A DNA stretch of 64,000 bases, taken from NCBI GenBank assembly GCA_017427685.1, contig JAFRSH010000038.1:1-64000 (forward strand), in the 5' to 3' direction. Shown one piece after another: positions 46,466 through 54,005 of this stretch (positions are counted from its first letter, which is position 1; each line of letters opens with the position of its first letter). The notes beneath the pieces are model-generated. The model worked only from the letters and a program-made list of their open reading frames with translations. It ran no database searches and had not been told where the DNA came from. Position numbers and translations under genes: made by a program. This DNA comes from Lachnospiraceae bacterium. GTDB taxonomy: Bacteria > Bacillota > Clostridia > Lachnospirales > Lachnospiraceae.

Positions 46466-47579
46466 ACAAATCCTGTGTGTTCTCTCTGATCGATCGGATA
46501 ATATCTCTGCAGGTACTTTCTTTTATTCCCGAGGAGGTACCGACACAGATGAGATCATCATCGAGAATGTCCTTCCCCTTTCCGTTAACGGAGGTGGTGT
46601 GCTCGCCCCAATACGTATCACTGTATGTCAGATCGTACGCCGGAGCAAGCCTCCATCCATGATCGTCCGTGTATCGGAATGAAAAGTTCTTGGTATGGTC
46701 GTCTCTGTTGTGCGTCATCACGTTAAAACACATGATCTTAAACAGCTGCTCCTTGTCAGCATAATTGTCTTTTGTTAATGACATGGTCAGCTTCATAAAT
46801 GTTTCGTAATCGCAGGACGGTGCCCTGAAATCTGCTTCAAGAATCCCGGCGAATGATATTGTAAAGATCTTTTCACCATTTTGCCTGTCAAACCGCTCTG
46901 TTTTAAAGTATCCTTCGCAGATCGTCGAGCTCACAAGCTGAGTTTCGGTCATGATGATCCCACATTTTTTGGCGCAGAGAGAATAATCATACTCCCGCTT
47001 GCCGCTATTGCTCGGGTCGGTCTTTGCCGGAAATTTAACGATCCACTCTTTGCCTTGGTCTTTTATAAATACTTTGGGCCTTGTTCCTCCGCTTGATCCG
47101 CCCAATCTGTACAAGACGTCGATCTTGTCGGACGGTTTTGATGAAAGAAGCTCGTTACATTCTTTGGCTATTTCATCAAATTTCAGTTTTGAACCAATGA
47201 CGTCATAATCGGTGTTTTTGGAGGGAACGTATTCGAGTGCGCCCATTCCCGAAGTGCCTATGTATGCAAGACGGTCTAAAATCGAAACAGAATCCCTGTT
47301 GATCCCTATCGAGCTTAAATACCTGTCAAGAAGAAGCTCGCCCCAGCTATCCGGAAGGCTGTCGGAAAACACGCCGAAGAGACCCCGAAAGCAGTCTCTT
47401 GAACTTGCGTCAGGAATGAACACCTCGCCTGAGAGCTTTAAAGAAAAAGGGCTGATCGGAAAGCCGGTTTGGATCCACTCTCTGTCGTACTGAAATGCTA
47501 CTCGCTTGTCGAGCATTTCAGCGAGTGTACCGACATGCATGTTTTTATAGTACACATCAAGTGTTTTGCTTTTGCTCAT
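46449..47579 (-). CDS. hipA: HipA-type Ser/Thr kinase toxin
   Basis: The protein has 376 residues. HipA phosphorylates a translation factor (glutamyl-tRNA synthetase in E. coli) and causes growth arrest and persistence. The N-terminal HipA subdomain (about 5-110, with LLLDRYLSSIGI) and the kinase region are present. The Gly-rich loop GGSSGGTRP is at 160-168 and a candidate ATP Lys is at K182. The catalytic N-R-D293-D-H-T-K-N298 and metal-binding APAYD316L are also found. Start ATG 47579 overlaps the antitoxin gene by 23 nt. The gene is convergent with truA and overlaps it by 17 bp. All motifs are intact, so it is probably active. Confidence 0.93.
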   Translation of the reverse strand: MSKSKTLDVYYKNMHVGTLAEMLDKRVAFQYDREWIQTGFPISPFSLKLSGEVFIPDASSRDCFRGLFGVFSDSLPDSWGELLLDRYLSSIGINRDSVSILDRLAYIGTSGMGALEYVPSKNTDYDVIGSKLKFDEIAKECNELLSSKPSDKIDVLYRLGGSSGGTRPKVFIKDQGKEWIVKFPAKTDPSNSGKREYDYSLCAKKCGIIMTETQLVSSTICEGYFKTERFDRQNGEKIFTISFAGILEADFRAPSCDYETFMKLTMSLTKDNYADKEQLFKIMCFNVMTHNRDDHTKNFSFRYTDDHGWRLAPAYDLTYSDTYWGEHTTSVNGKGKDILDDDLICVGTSSGIKESTCRDIIRSIRENTQDLSMYNT

Positions 47580-47841
47580 TTATGATCTCCTCAATACTGT
47601 TATACACGGGGGTTGAAAACAAGTTGGAAAGCTCCTGTGTCAGACCGAGTTCCATAGTCAGTTTTATGAATGATTCGAGCGAAATACGGCCGGTCTTTTC
47701 GAACTTTCTGAGCGTCGCATAGCTGACATTGCTTCTGGCTGCCATCTGCTTTTGTGTGATCTTTCGCCTTTTACGGACAGACTTCATTTTTTGCGCCAGT
47801 TTGACGGCTATGTCGGATGGAGTGTCGAATGTATATATCAT
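47557..47841 (-). CDS. hipB: HipB-type XRE antitoxin
   Basis: The protein has 94 residues. ATG 47841 with AAAGGAGAT is chosen over an upstream open frame. The Cro/CI helix-turn-helix is at about 25-65 (ITQKQMAARSNVSYATLRKFE). It should bind HipA and repress its own promoter. A flexible Glu/Asn/Gln-rich tail ends the protein. It overlaps hipA by 23 nt, so antitoxin and toxin are translationally coupled with the antitoxin first. Confidence 0.88.
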   Translation of the reverse strand: MIYTFDTPSDIAVKLAQKMKSVRKRRKITQKQMAARSNVSYATLRKFEKTGRISLESFIKLTMELGLTQELSNLFSTPVYNSIEEIINEQKQNT

Positions 47842-47863
47842 AACGGATCTCCTTTCTGCTACT

Positions 47864-47892
47864 ATTATATCATTTATTATGTAAAATGTCAC
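47864..47892 (-). promoter_or_regulatory. Promoter/operator of hipBA
   Basis: On the minus strand, GTGACA (47887-47892), 17 nt and TATAAT (47864-47869) form a strong promoter. The -10 lies in TGATATAATAG, which is mirrored upstream by CTATTATAGTATCA, an imperfect inverted repeat suited to autoregulation by HipB. Confidence 0.65.
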
Positions 47893-47958
47893 GAATTTGA
47901 TACTATAATAGCATTAACGTTTATGTTACCCCTCGACATCCGAAGTGAACCGGTTAGA

Positions 47959-48008
47959 ACCGTCAGCGGACCCAAGTCACCCGCGCAGGGGCTGACACTG
48001 CTCGGGAT
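47959..48008. repeat. Direct repeat, copy 2 (displaced truA 3' end)
   Basis: This is the second copy of the truA tail, 48/50 identical to 46400-46449. It continues to its own stop TGA at 48019-48021, encoding GLTLLGIQYT. It has no start and no upstream gene. A 9-bp inverted repeat TGAACCGGT (47946-47954)/ACCGGTTCA (48021-48029) brackets it. Confidence 0.9.
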
Positions 48009-48161
48009 ACAATACACATGACCGGTTCATTTTCAGATACGGATCGGACAAAATGGGAATAGAAAAGACAGCACAATGCGCAAATATTGCAACATAGGCA
48101 ACAAAATCTGCAAAATCCTTGACTTTTTTTCTTGCTTGGTCTAAAATCCTTAAGAAACTTG

Positions 48162-48190
48162 TTGACACCCCGAGGGGTTGTCTATATACT
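48162..48190 (+). promoter_or_regulatory. Promoter of rplM-rpsI
   Basis: A perfect TTGACA (48162-48167), a 17-nt spacer and TATACT (48185-48190) form one of the strongest promoters in the window. The spacer carries the palindrome CCCCGAGGGG (48168-48177). The 140 nt upstream of it, back to the displaced truA tail, hold nothing recognisable. Confidence 0.85.
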
Positions 48191-48196
48191 GTGCAA

Positions 48197-48368
48197 GTAC
48201 GCGCTTCGGAGGCGAAGCGTTTCAGTGTGCGAAAGCACAGTGATCAGGATAATAACCATTCTCCCATAAAGGGATGAACCACAACCGCACATTTACCTCG
48301 CCGGAGCACTTGCGTGGCACCGGGTGAGAAGGAGCAGCGGTTGACCATATTTAAACAGGAGGAATAAC
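48197..48368 (+). ncRNA. Structured leader of rplM (L13-leader-like)
   Basis: About 170 nt lie between the promoter and rplM. It contains CGCTTCG-gagg-CGAAGCG (48202-48219) and TGTGC-gaaa-GCACA (near 48226-48239), plus further GC pairs before the AGGAGGAAT ribosome site. L13 leaders are known from Firmicutes and are thought to bind L13. Assignment to that class is inference from position and structure. Confidence 0.5.
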
Positions 48369-48821
48369 ATGGACACAAAGACATTTATGCCCAGCGCATC
48401 TTCAGTAGAGCGCAAGTGGTATGTAGTTGATGCTCAGGGACAGACGCTTGGTCGTTTATGCACAGCTATCGCCAACATCTTAAGAGGCAAGAACAAGCCT
48501 ACATATACACCTTTCCTTGACATGGGTGACAACGTGATCGTTATCAACGCAGCCAAGATCAAGGTTACAGGTAAGAAGCTTGATCAGAAGATCTACTACA
48601 GCCACTCAGATTATCCGGGTGGAGTAAGAGAGACCACACTTCGTCAGATGCTCGACAAGAAGCCTGAGGAAGTGATCCGTTTCGCAGTTAAGGGTATGCT
48701 CCCCAAGGCAGCTCTCGGCCGCGAGGTTATCAAGAAACTCTACGTTTATGCGGGACCCGAGCATGATCATCAGAGCCAGAAGCCTGAGACACTTGTGATC
48801 GACACCGCAAAGAAGTATTGA
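48369..48821 (+). CDS. rplM: 50S ribosomal protein L13
   Basis: The protein has 150 residues. It is an early 50S assembly protein. [32 protein letters not shown] and [27 protein letters not shown] segments mark the family ([17 protein letters not shown]). It is paired with rpsI, 23 nt downstream. Confidence 0.98.
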   Translation: MDTKTFMPSASSVERKWYVVDAQGQTLGRLCTAIANILRGKNKPTYTPFLDMGDNVIVINAAKIKVTGKKLDQKIYYSHSDYPGGVRETTLRQMLDKKPEEVIRFAVKGMLPKAALGREVIKKLYVYAGPEHDHQSQKPETLVIDTAKKY

Positions 48822-48844
48822 TCGTTTGAAAGGAGGAAATCAAA

Positions 48845-49246
48845 GTGGCTAAAGTAGCAGGTAAGTTCTACGGAACAGGAAGAAGAAAGAGCAGTATTGC
48901 CAGAGTATTCCTTACAGCAGGAACAGGCAAGATCACCATCAACAAGAGAGATATTGATGAGTATTTCGGACTTGAGACACTTAAGGTTGTTGTTCGTCAG
49001 CCCTTAGCTCTCACCGGAACAGCAGATAAATTTGACATCAATGTAAACGTTCACGGCGGCGGATTCACAGGCCAGGCAGGCGCTATCCGTCACGGTATCA
49101 GCAGAGCACTCCTTCAGGTAGATGCAGATGAGTACCGTGTAATGCTCAAGAAGGCAGGATTCCTTACACGTGATCCTCGTATGAAGGAAAGAAAGAAGTA
49201 CGGTCTCAAAGCAGCGAGACGTGCTCCGCAGTTCAGCAAGAGATAG
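48845..49246 (+). CDS. rpsI: 30S ribosomal protein S9
   Basis: The protein has 133 residues from GTG 48845 (AAAGGAGG). The C-terminal tail, ending QFSKR, reaches the P-site t[19 protein letters not shown] and [19 protein letters not shown] are typical. The prophage begins beyond its terminator and leaves the gene intact. Confidence 0.98.
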   Translation: MAKVAGKFYGTGRRKSSIARVFLTAGTGKITINKRDIDEYFGLETLKVVVRQPLALTGTADKFDINVNVHGGGFTGQAGAIRHGISRALLQVDADEYRVMLKKAGFLTRDPRMKERKKYGLKAARRAPQFSKR

Positions 49247-49286
49247 AAAATCGAATACTTCCCTGGAAATCCCAGGGCAATCAAAG

Positions 49287-49323
49287 ACCTCCGAGACGGC
49301 TTGTTTCGGGGGTTTTCTTTTTC
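49287..49323 (+). terminator. Terminator of rplM-rpsI
   Basis: ACCTCCGAGAC (49287-49297) pairs with GTTTCGGGGGT (49303-49313), allowing two G-U pairs, and is followed by TTTTCTTTTT. A smaller hairpin CCCTGG/CCAGGG lies at 49261-49277. Confidence 0.85.
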
Positions 49324-49426
49324 TCCGAAACTTTGTGGGAAGTCGAGAAATTTGGTGAGAGTTTGAGAGTATGCAGCGTATATAAAGCGTATATGTAGCA
49401 AGAATATCTTTTCGAGGAATGAAACG

Positions 49427-49460
49427 GCCCCGGGAGCACAGTTCTCCACGGGGCATTTTT
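49427..49460. terminator. Bidirectional-type hairpin at the end of the integrase gene
   Basis: GCCCCGGGAG (49427-49436) pairs with CTCC-A-CGGGGC (49444-49454). ATTTTT follows on the plus strand, and CGTTTCATT on the minus strand. It can end the leftward integrase transcript or transcripts entering from rpsI. Confidence 0.65.
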
Positions 49461-50515
49461 CATATCTTGTTGATGGCCTCGACGAGAATCTGTATGTCGA
49501 GATGGGTATAGACACGCTCTGTAAGCGTCATGGCTCCGGCATGGCCGACAATCTTTTTTATGGTGGTCTGATCAACCCCGGCTTCGGCAAGCATGGAAAT
49601 ACAGGTATGCCTGCAGCAGTGGGGGGTGTGGTCTATACCGACCTGCCTTACGAGCGGCAGGAAATAGCTGTCATAGTAGTTGCGGTAAAGGAAATGCTCG
49701 CCCTCAGGAGTGTGTAGCAGGTACTCACAGGACGGGGCGGAGTTATACCATGCCTTGTAAAAGGGGAGCACCTTGTCGGCTATCGGAACTTTCCTCAAGC
49801 CGTTCTCGGTCTTTGACTTCCAGACATCGAAGTATTGTTCGTCGAGATGCACGTCCTCTTTCTTGAGGTCGAGGAACTCTGAAACTCTGGTGCCGTTATA
49901 AATGAGCATGAGGATAATCTGATAATATGGATCGTCCTGCATCGTCCAGATCCGGTCAACTTCGTCACGCTCGAACTTGTTGCGGTCGTATTTGTTTGGA
50001 TTCTTGTCCCGGTACTGGGCGATGTCCACGAAATCAGAGTAGTCCTTGTTGCAGATCTCGTTCTTCATGGCAAATTCGTAGAGCTGGCTGAAAAGGACCT
50101 TGATCTTCTTTAGGGTAGGGTAGTTCTTGTCGCAGGTGTCTATCACAGTCTGCAGGTCGGCGAGCTTTATATCCTTAAAGGTCTTGTTATAGAGGATGGC
50201 GCAGGCTCTGTAGCAGGCGGTATATCCGTTCACGTTGGATTTCGAGACAGTGGGATACTTCCGCCTGGACCATTCTTCGTAGACATCAGAAAAAGTCATT
50301 TTGGCCGCTTTTGTGTCAAAAGGATTACTGTTATATTCGGCAAGCATCTTAAGGCCGTCAGCCTTGGTCTTTGCGTAGCCGATGATTATATAGTCCTGAA
50401 CCTGTTTGTCTTTCTCGGGATCGTAGTGGTATCCGACAGTTTTGCGAACTATGTATGGATTGCGACGACGGCCGCTCTGTTTAACTACGCTGCCGTATCC
50501 GTTAGGTAGCCGCAT
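49460..50515 (-). CDS. int: Phage tyrosine recombinase (integrase)
   Basis: The protein has 351 residues. An N-terminal arm-binding region (about 1-60) and SAM-like core-binding domain (about 72-165) precede the catalytic domain. R210 (NGTRVSEFL), H299-C-C-R302, H325 (GHAG) and nucleophile Y336 (RVYTHLD) are all present, with a candidate Lys in the beta-hairpin near 233-235. It inserts and excises the prophage by site-specific recombination. AAAGGAGG precedes ATG 50515. The gene ends toward rpsI, so the attachment site is right beside its 3' end. Confidence 0.95.
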   Translation of the reverse strand: MRLPNGYGSVVKQSGRRRNPYIVRKTVGYHYDPEKDKQVQDYIIIGYAKTKADGLKMLAEYNSNPFDTKAAKMTFSDVYEEWSRRKYPTVSKSNVNGYTACYRACAILYNKTFKDIKLADLQTVIDTCDKNYPTLKKIKVLFSQLYEFAMKNEICNKDYSDFVDIAQYRDKNPNKYDRNKFERDEVDRIWTMQDDPYYQIILMLIYNGTRVSEFLDLKKEDVHLDEQYFDVWKSKTENGLRKVPIADKVLPFYKAWYNSAPSCEYLLHTPEGEHFLYRNYYDSYFLPLVRQVGIDHTPHCCRHTCISMLAEAGVDQTTIKKIVGHAGAMTLTERVYTHLDIQILVEAINKI

Positions 50516-50529
50516 GGCTGTATCCTCCT

Positions 50530-51093
50530 TTACAGTTTTATTGATTCTATGGCTTGGCCGAGGGTGTCATAATCTGCCTTTATCGGGCACAACTTCAGAA
50601 GAGACTGCAGACCGATGGTCTTCTGATCAGGAACCATGAGGTCGAGAACAGAAGTGGGCAGGATATAGAAATCCCAAAGGGAAAGGTCAAGGATCGGGCT
50701 GTCCTTTGAGAGAGCTGTATAAACGCAGAAAGCATAGATGTCGGAAGACCTTTTCCGAACTGGGGATATCCCCTGCTCAGGAGTCCATGATTTCTTAGGA
50801 GCGATGTCAAACAGGATCCTGGAATAACAGTCCTCGGTCCAAGACTGCAGGTAAGCAGAGGACTTAACCTCAATCCTGCGTCCGGAAGGGCTTGTTACGT
50901 CAAAGGGCATCCAGTCTTGTCTCGGCTCGGGTATGGACTCGTAAAGGGAGGAGAGGACAAGAAACTCGGAAAGAATACCACGGCTTGTATTATTGAGCAG
51001 ATCAGAATAAGCCCAGGACCAGAAATCGGCCAGGGATATTCCGGCATCTTTGCCACACAGGTTGAATCTTTCAGTTCCGGTCAGGTGCTTCAT
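50530..51093 (-). CDS. PD-(D/E)xK nuclease-like protein of the lysogeny arm
   Basis: The protein has 187 residues, starting at ATG 51093 behind CGGAGG. A helix with Glu (GILSEFLVLSSL) is followed by WMPFDV...GRRIEVKSS, giving the D and E-x-K of a restriction-endonuclease-type fold. Similar proteins occur beside integrase and repressor genes of Firmicute prophages and conjugative elements, mostly without assigned function. A role in host takeover, superinfection exclusion or DNA processing is possible. The start overlaps the preceding XRE gene by 23 nt. Confidence 0.5.
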   Translation of the reverse strand: MKHLTGTERFNLCGKDAGISLADFWSWAYSDLLNNTSRGILSEFLVLSSLYESIPEPRQDWMPFDVTSPSGRRIEVKSSAYLQSWTEDCYSRILFDIAPKKSWTPEQGISPVRKRSSDIYAFCVYTALSKDSPILDLSLWDFYILPTSVLDLMVPDQKTIGLQSLLKLCPIKADYDTLGQAIESIKL

Positions 51094-51397
51094 TGTTTCC
51101 TCCGTATCTCTCCAGGAGAGTCCATATCACACGCCTGTCCTCAGACGAAGCAGAGGAGTAGGCTCTTACCAGTTTTCCACAATCGGGCGAGTCGTGCAGC
51201 CCTAATAGGTAGTCGGACGAAACGCCAAGGGCAGAGGACAGCCTGACGACGTTCTCCACGGTTGGGCGGCGAAGCCCACAAAGATACCGGGATATCGTAG
51301 CGGCGGAGATTCCGGAAGCTGCGGAAAGGTCAGCGCCGTTGAGACTCTCCCTGTCCATGCAGAGCTTAAGGCGCTCACGGAATACATCAGTGCCCAT
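51071..51397 (-). CDS. XRE-family regulator in the lysogeny operon
   Basis: The protein has 108 residues from ATG 51397, where family similarity begins; the frame is open upstream to 51451. It has a Cro/CI helix-turn-helix at about 8-65 (NGADLSAASGISAATISRYLCGLRRPT, part shown as SGISAATISRYL). The start overlaps the end of the upstream gene by 11 nt and its end overlaps the nuclease-like gene, so the block is co-translated. It may be a second repressor or regulate the integrase. Confidence 0.75.
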   Translation of the reverse strand: MGTDVFRERLKLCMDRESLNGADLSAASGISAATISRYLCGLRRPTVENVVRLSSALGVSSDYLLGLHDSPDCGKLVRAYSSASSEDRRVIWTLLERYGGNNEAPDRN

Positions 51398-51704
51398 AGG
51401 CAGTACCGTTAAGGACCGTGTTGATCCCGGGGACGAATCCGCTGATGGCATAATATAAAAGGTACTGGCACTGCAGATCAGTCAATGCGCCGTAGGAACG
51501 GACCATATCGAAGAGCTGTTCATCAGTCAGGCCGAGAGACAGCTGCAGTTTGCGGATCTTGGCGACAGCTCCGCAGGGGTGCGTTCCGGTCGTCTGATTA
51601 TAAGTGGCACAGAAAGAGGAAAGGTAAAATATGAGGGCAGAAGACTCGTGCCCTGCATTTTCCTCGGACCGGCCGAGTTCAAAATAAGTCTTGGCATCTG
51701 TCAT
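51387..51704 (-). CDS. Small protein of unknown function in the lysogeny operon
   Basis: The protein has 105 residues from ATG 51704, with TAGGAGAT correctly placed; an in-frame ATG at 51746 lacks a site. It is helical with two Cys (SSFCATYN and HPCGAV) and has no recognised domain. It lies between the CI-like repressor and a second XRE gene, overlapping the latter. A phage accessory role is likely, by position only. Confidence 0.55.
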   Translation of the reverse strand: MTDAKTYFELGRSEENAGHESSALIFYLSSFCATYNQTTGTHPCGAVAKIRKLQLSLGLTDEQLFDMVRSYGALTDLQCQYLLYYAISGFVPGINTVLNGTAYGH

Positions 51705-51747
51705 AGGTGCATCTCCTATCGGTACCTGCCGAAGAGGCGGTACCATT

Positions 51748-52113
51748 CTAAGCTTGCAATCTTTTTTCTTCGTCGAGGTATCGGCTTTTTTCTTCCATTG
51801 CTTTTAGGAATCCTTTGAGTTCCCCGACAAACTCAAACTTTTTGTTTTCGGGAAGGGCACGGTAAAGATCGATCAGCTGATCTTCATCGGGAGTTGTGGT
51901 CTTACGCATCGGAGCTTCCTGCCCGGTCATAAGGTAGTCAAGAGAGACACCGAAGAAGTCGGCGATGGTCTTCATATACTTGGCGGGCGGATCGTTAGTG
52001 CGAGCCTTCCAGGTTGACATCGTGGAAGTCCTGATTTCAAGTTTCTCGCAGAGTTCGTAAGCTTTCTTGTCTTTCTCGTTGAAGAGTTGGTAGATTCTTT
52101 CGATGATTTCCAT
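51748..52113 (-). CDS. CI-like XRE repressor
   Basis: The protein has 121 residues from ATG 52113 (GGAGGT upstream). The helix-turn-helix is at about 5-62 (KKAYELCEKLEIRTSTMSTWKARTNDPP, core EIRTSTMSTWKA), and a charged helical tail follows that may serve in oligomerisation. There is no LexA-type autocleavage domain, so induction must use another route. It faces the tandem-HTH gene across the operator-rich switch region, the expected place for the main lysogeny repressor. Confidence 0.8.
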   Translation of the reverse strand: MEIIERIYQLFNEKDKKAYELCEKLEIRTSTMSTWKARTNDPPAKYMKTIADFFGVSLDYLMTGQEAPMRKTTTPDEDQLIDLYRALPENKKFEFVGELKGFLKAMEEKSRYLDEEKRLQA

Positions 52114-52161
52114 AAAAAAGACCTCCAAAGAAAAAATATCTCGCATTTGAGAATAAAATAC

Positions 52162-52190
52162 TTTACAAACTCGCATATACGAAGTATAAT
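52162..52190 (+). promoter_or_regulatory. Rightward early promoter
   Basis: TTTACA (52162-52167), a 17-nt spacer and a perfect TATAAT (52185-52190) make this a strong promoter. The operator dyad 52170-52183 fills the spacer, so a bound repressor would block it. It reads toward the tandem-HTH gene at 52339 with a leader of about 140 nt. Confidence 0.7.
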
Positions 52191-52281
52191 ATAAATATGA
52201 AATACAATTATTTCGAAGTTGCGAGCCAAACATAATTATTGTACTTCTACCTTTGCGAGTGTGTAAACGCATTTACTTACA

Positions 52282-52310
52282 TTATAGCACGCACAGTCGC
52301 AAAATTCAAC
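52282..52310 (-). promoter_or_regulatory. Leftward lysogeny promoter
   Basis: On the minus strand, TTGAAT (52305-52310), 17 nt and TATAAT (52282-52287) form the promoter. It reads left into the CI-like gene with a leader of about 160 nt and crosses the rightward promoter, so the two face each other. Confidence 0.6.
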
Positions 52311-52338
52311 AAATTTGCGAGAAAGGAGGAAGCAGGTA

Positions 52339-52754
52339 TGAGCAATTTGTCGCAGTGGTCCAAAGATGTAAAGAAAGCTCTGATCGACAAGGATATGACC
52401 ATGAGAGAGCTTGGCGAACAGCTTGGATACAGCACGGCAGTTATATCTTCGGTGATCGGAGGCAGGTACTCCAACGCCAGTTACAAGGAGATTGTTGAGA
52501 AGATCAACGGTACCCTTGGAACGGAGGGGATGCCTGAAAGAGTCACCACACCATCGGATGAGTGGTGCTGCGAGGTTAAGGTTGAGCTTGTCAAAAGAGG
52601 AATGACAGTCAACGACCTTGCAGAACAGGCGGGCGTATCGAGAGATCGGATGTCCCTTGTTATCAACGGCAAGATGATGAACGAAGAGATCGCTGCAAAA
52701 GTCGTTGAGCTACTGGGAATCGGAGTTCCGGTGGTGTCCTCGAACCGTACTTAA
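52339..52754 (+). CDS. Tandem helix-turn-helix regulator (Cro-like)
   Basis: The protein has 138 residues from ATG 52339 (AAAGGAGG at 52323-52330). Two XRE-type helix-turn-helix units lie in one chain: about 20-50 (MRELGEQLGYSTAVISSVI) and about 87-118 (VNDLAEQAGVSRDRMSLVI). As the first rightward gene it is placed like Cro. A two-headed protein could bridge neighbouring half-sites as a monomer. Its own ribosome site overlaps the operator half-site at 52317-52322. Confidence 0.75.
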
Positions 52755-52782
52755 ATTATGCAGGAAAGGACAGGAAATTTGA

Positions 52783-53283
52783 ATGGGAAAAGGCTCTATA
52801 AATGATAATACGAATGTATATTTTAGGGCGAGAAAAGAGGCAGCAACCTACAATGAGAGGCTATACAGCAGAGAGGGAGCTGCGGAACTGTTAGGAATAT
52901 CGGTGTCAACACTTGCAGACTATGAACTTGGCAATACAAAGGTTGTGCCGGTGGATAAGGTGGTCTTGATGGCGGACCTCTACAACGCTCCGGAGCTGAT
53001 TTCCGGATACTGCGTACACGAGTGCCCGATTCACGGATTCCTGCCACTTGCAACGAAAGAGAAGAATCTGCAGGGGATAGCACTGAGGCTCTTAAAAGGT
53101 TTCAACGAGGAAGAACTGAAACAGATGAAAAGTGATCTGATCGATGTTACGGCTGACGGAGATCTGACAGAGGAAGAGATCCCGAAACTCAACGAGATCA
53201 TGAAGAAACTCGAAGGACTCGCAGGAACGATAAGCGAAATGAAGATCGTTACGGAGAAGTTCATCAGGAACCTTAAGAGCTGA
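52783..53283 (+). CDS. XRE-like phage regulator with C-terminal helical domain
   Basis: The protein has 166 residues. The helix-turn-helix is at about 28-68 (SREGAAELLGISVSTLADYE). The remainder has CVHECPIHGFLP and a long helix. The same architecture is common in the early regions of Clostridial phages, just after Cro-like genes. It lies 28 nt downstream of the tandem-HTH gene, so the two share the rightward transcript. Its role in the switch is unknown. Confidence 0.65.
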   Translation: MGKGSINDNTNVYFRARKEAATYNERLYSREGAAELLGISVSTLADYELGNTKVVPVDKVVLMADLYNAPELISGYCVHECPIHGFLPLATKEKNLQGIALRLLKGFNEEELKQMKSDLIDVTADGDLTEEEIPKLNEIMKKLEGLAGTISEMKIVTEKFIRNLKS

Positions 53284-53303
53284 CCGGAAAGGAGTATATG
53301 CGG

Positions 53304-54005
53304 ATGAAAGGAATTAAGGTGGTTGCTCTACTGGCGAAAGCGGGAATAGTTGTAGCATCCACAGCCTGGCTGACAGCCGGAGTAATACAGCTTGGAGCCA
53401 CGGAAGAAAGGCCGAGCATTGCAGAAACAGCTGAAATCACAACAGCAGAAACGGCGTCAATTACGGAAATGATAAACGAAGAGACGTTCAGTCTTGAAGT
53501 TTCATCAGCTCCGGAAACTATCTGGGAGGAACCGGACAAAGTTGCCGACGAAGATACGGTAGTGGAAGAACCGGTACAGGAAGCCGCAGAAGAGGAAGTT
53601 GCAGAAGAGGAAGCTATACAGGACTTTGAAGTTCACCTGAGTGAAGAGGATGAATGGATTATCCTGAAAATAGCGATGGCAGAGGCAGAGGGAGAAGACC
53701 CCGAAGGCTATGCACTTGTAATGAGAGTAGTGCTTAACAGGGTAGCGGATCCTATGTTCCCGGATACCGTAAGCGGAGTAGTCTTCCAGAAAGATCAGTT
53801 CAGTCCGGTATGGAACGGAAGATACGACAGGGTGGTTCCGGATGCGGTGTGTTACACGGCGCTTGATCTGATAAGGAGCGGTTGGGACGACTCACAGGGA
53901 GCCACATATTTTGAAGCCGGCGGAAAGTCAGAGTGGCATAAGACTCACCTGAAATTCCTGTTTGTGCATGGCGGGCATCATTTCTACAAGGAAAAGGGGG
54001 AATGA
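53304..54005 (+). CDS. Exported SleB-like cell wall hydrolase
   Basis: The protein has 233 residues from ATG 53304, which is nine bases after AAAGGAG; ATG 53298 is too close. A signal peptide (residues 1 to about 30) is followed by a very acidic Glu/Thr/Ala-rich spacer (about 35-115) and a Hydrolase_2 domain (about 120-233). In the domain, ILKIAMAEAEGEDPEGYALVMRVVLNR carries the catalytic Glu, and FQKDQFSP and GATYFE follow. The family cleaves spore or vegetative peptidoglycan. In an early phage region it may remodel the wall or be a lysogenic-conversion gene rather than a lysis enzyme. Confidence 0.75.
   Translation: MKGIKVVALLAKAGIVVASTAWLTAGVIQLGATEERPSIAETAEITTAETASITEMINEETFSLEVSSAPETIWEEPDKVADEDTVVEEPVQEAAEEEVAEEEAIQDFEVHLSEEDEWIILKIAMAEAEGEDPEGYALVMRVVLNRVADPMFPDTVSGVVFQKDQFSPVWNGRYDRVVPDAVCYTALDLIRSGWDDSQGATYFEAGGKSEWHKTHLKFLFVHGGHHFYKEKGE

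Larger units (their letters stand above)
46450..47958. mobile_element. hipBA cassette inserted at the truA 3' end
   Basis: About 1.5 kb holding only hipA, hipB and their promoter lies between two 50-bp copies of the truA end. No integrase or transposase is present, and the usual Clostridial truA-rplM linkage resumes beyond the second copy. This layout suggests entry by recombination with restoration of the target gene. Confidence 0.7.
52140..52322. promoter_or_regulatory. Genetic switch: repeated TGCGAG operators
   Basis: CTCGCA/TGCGAG half-sites occur at 52140, 52170, 52221, 52255 and 52317, with a partial one at 52297. Two expand to a 14-bp dyad of the form (C/T)TCG-N6-CGA(G/A): 52170-52183 and 52213-52226. 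Their spacing across 180 bp between divergent repressor and antirepressor-like genes fits cooperative repressor binding. Confidence 0.75.

Noticed and set aside
47752..48021. 89-codon plus-strand frame ending in a TruA tail
   Set aside because: Its first two-thirds are antisense to hipB and its promoter. Only the last 20 or so codons (the displaced truA tail) are meaningful, so it is recorded as a repeat.
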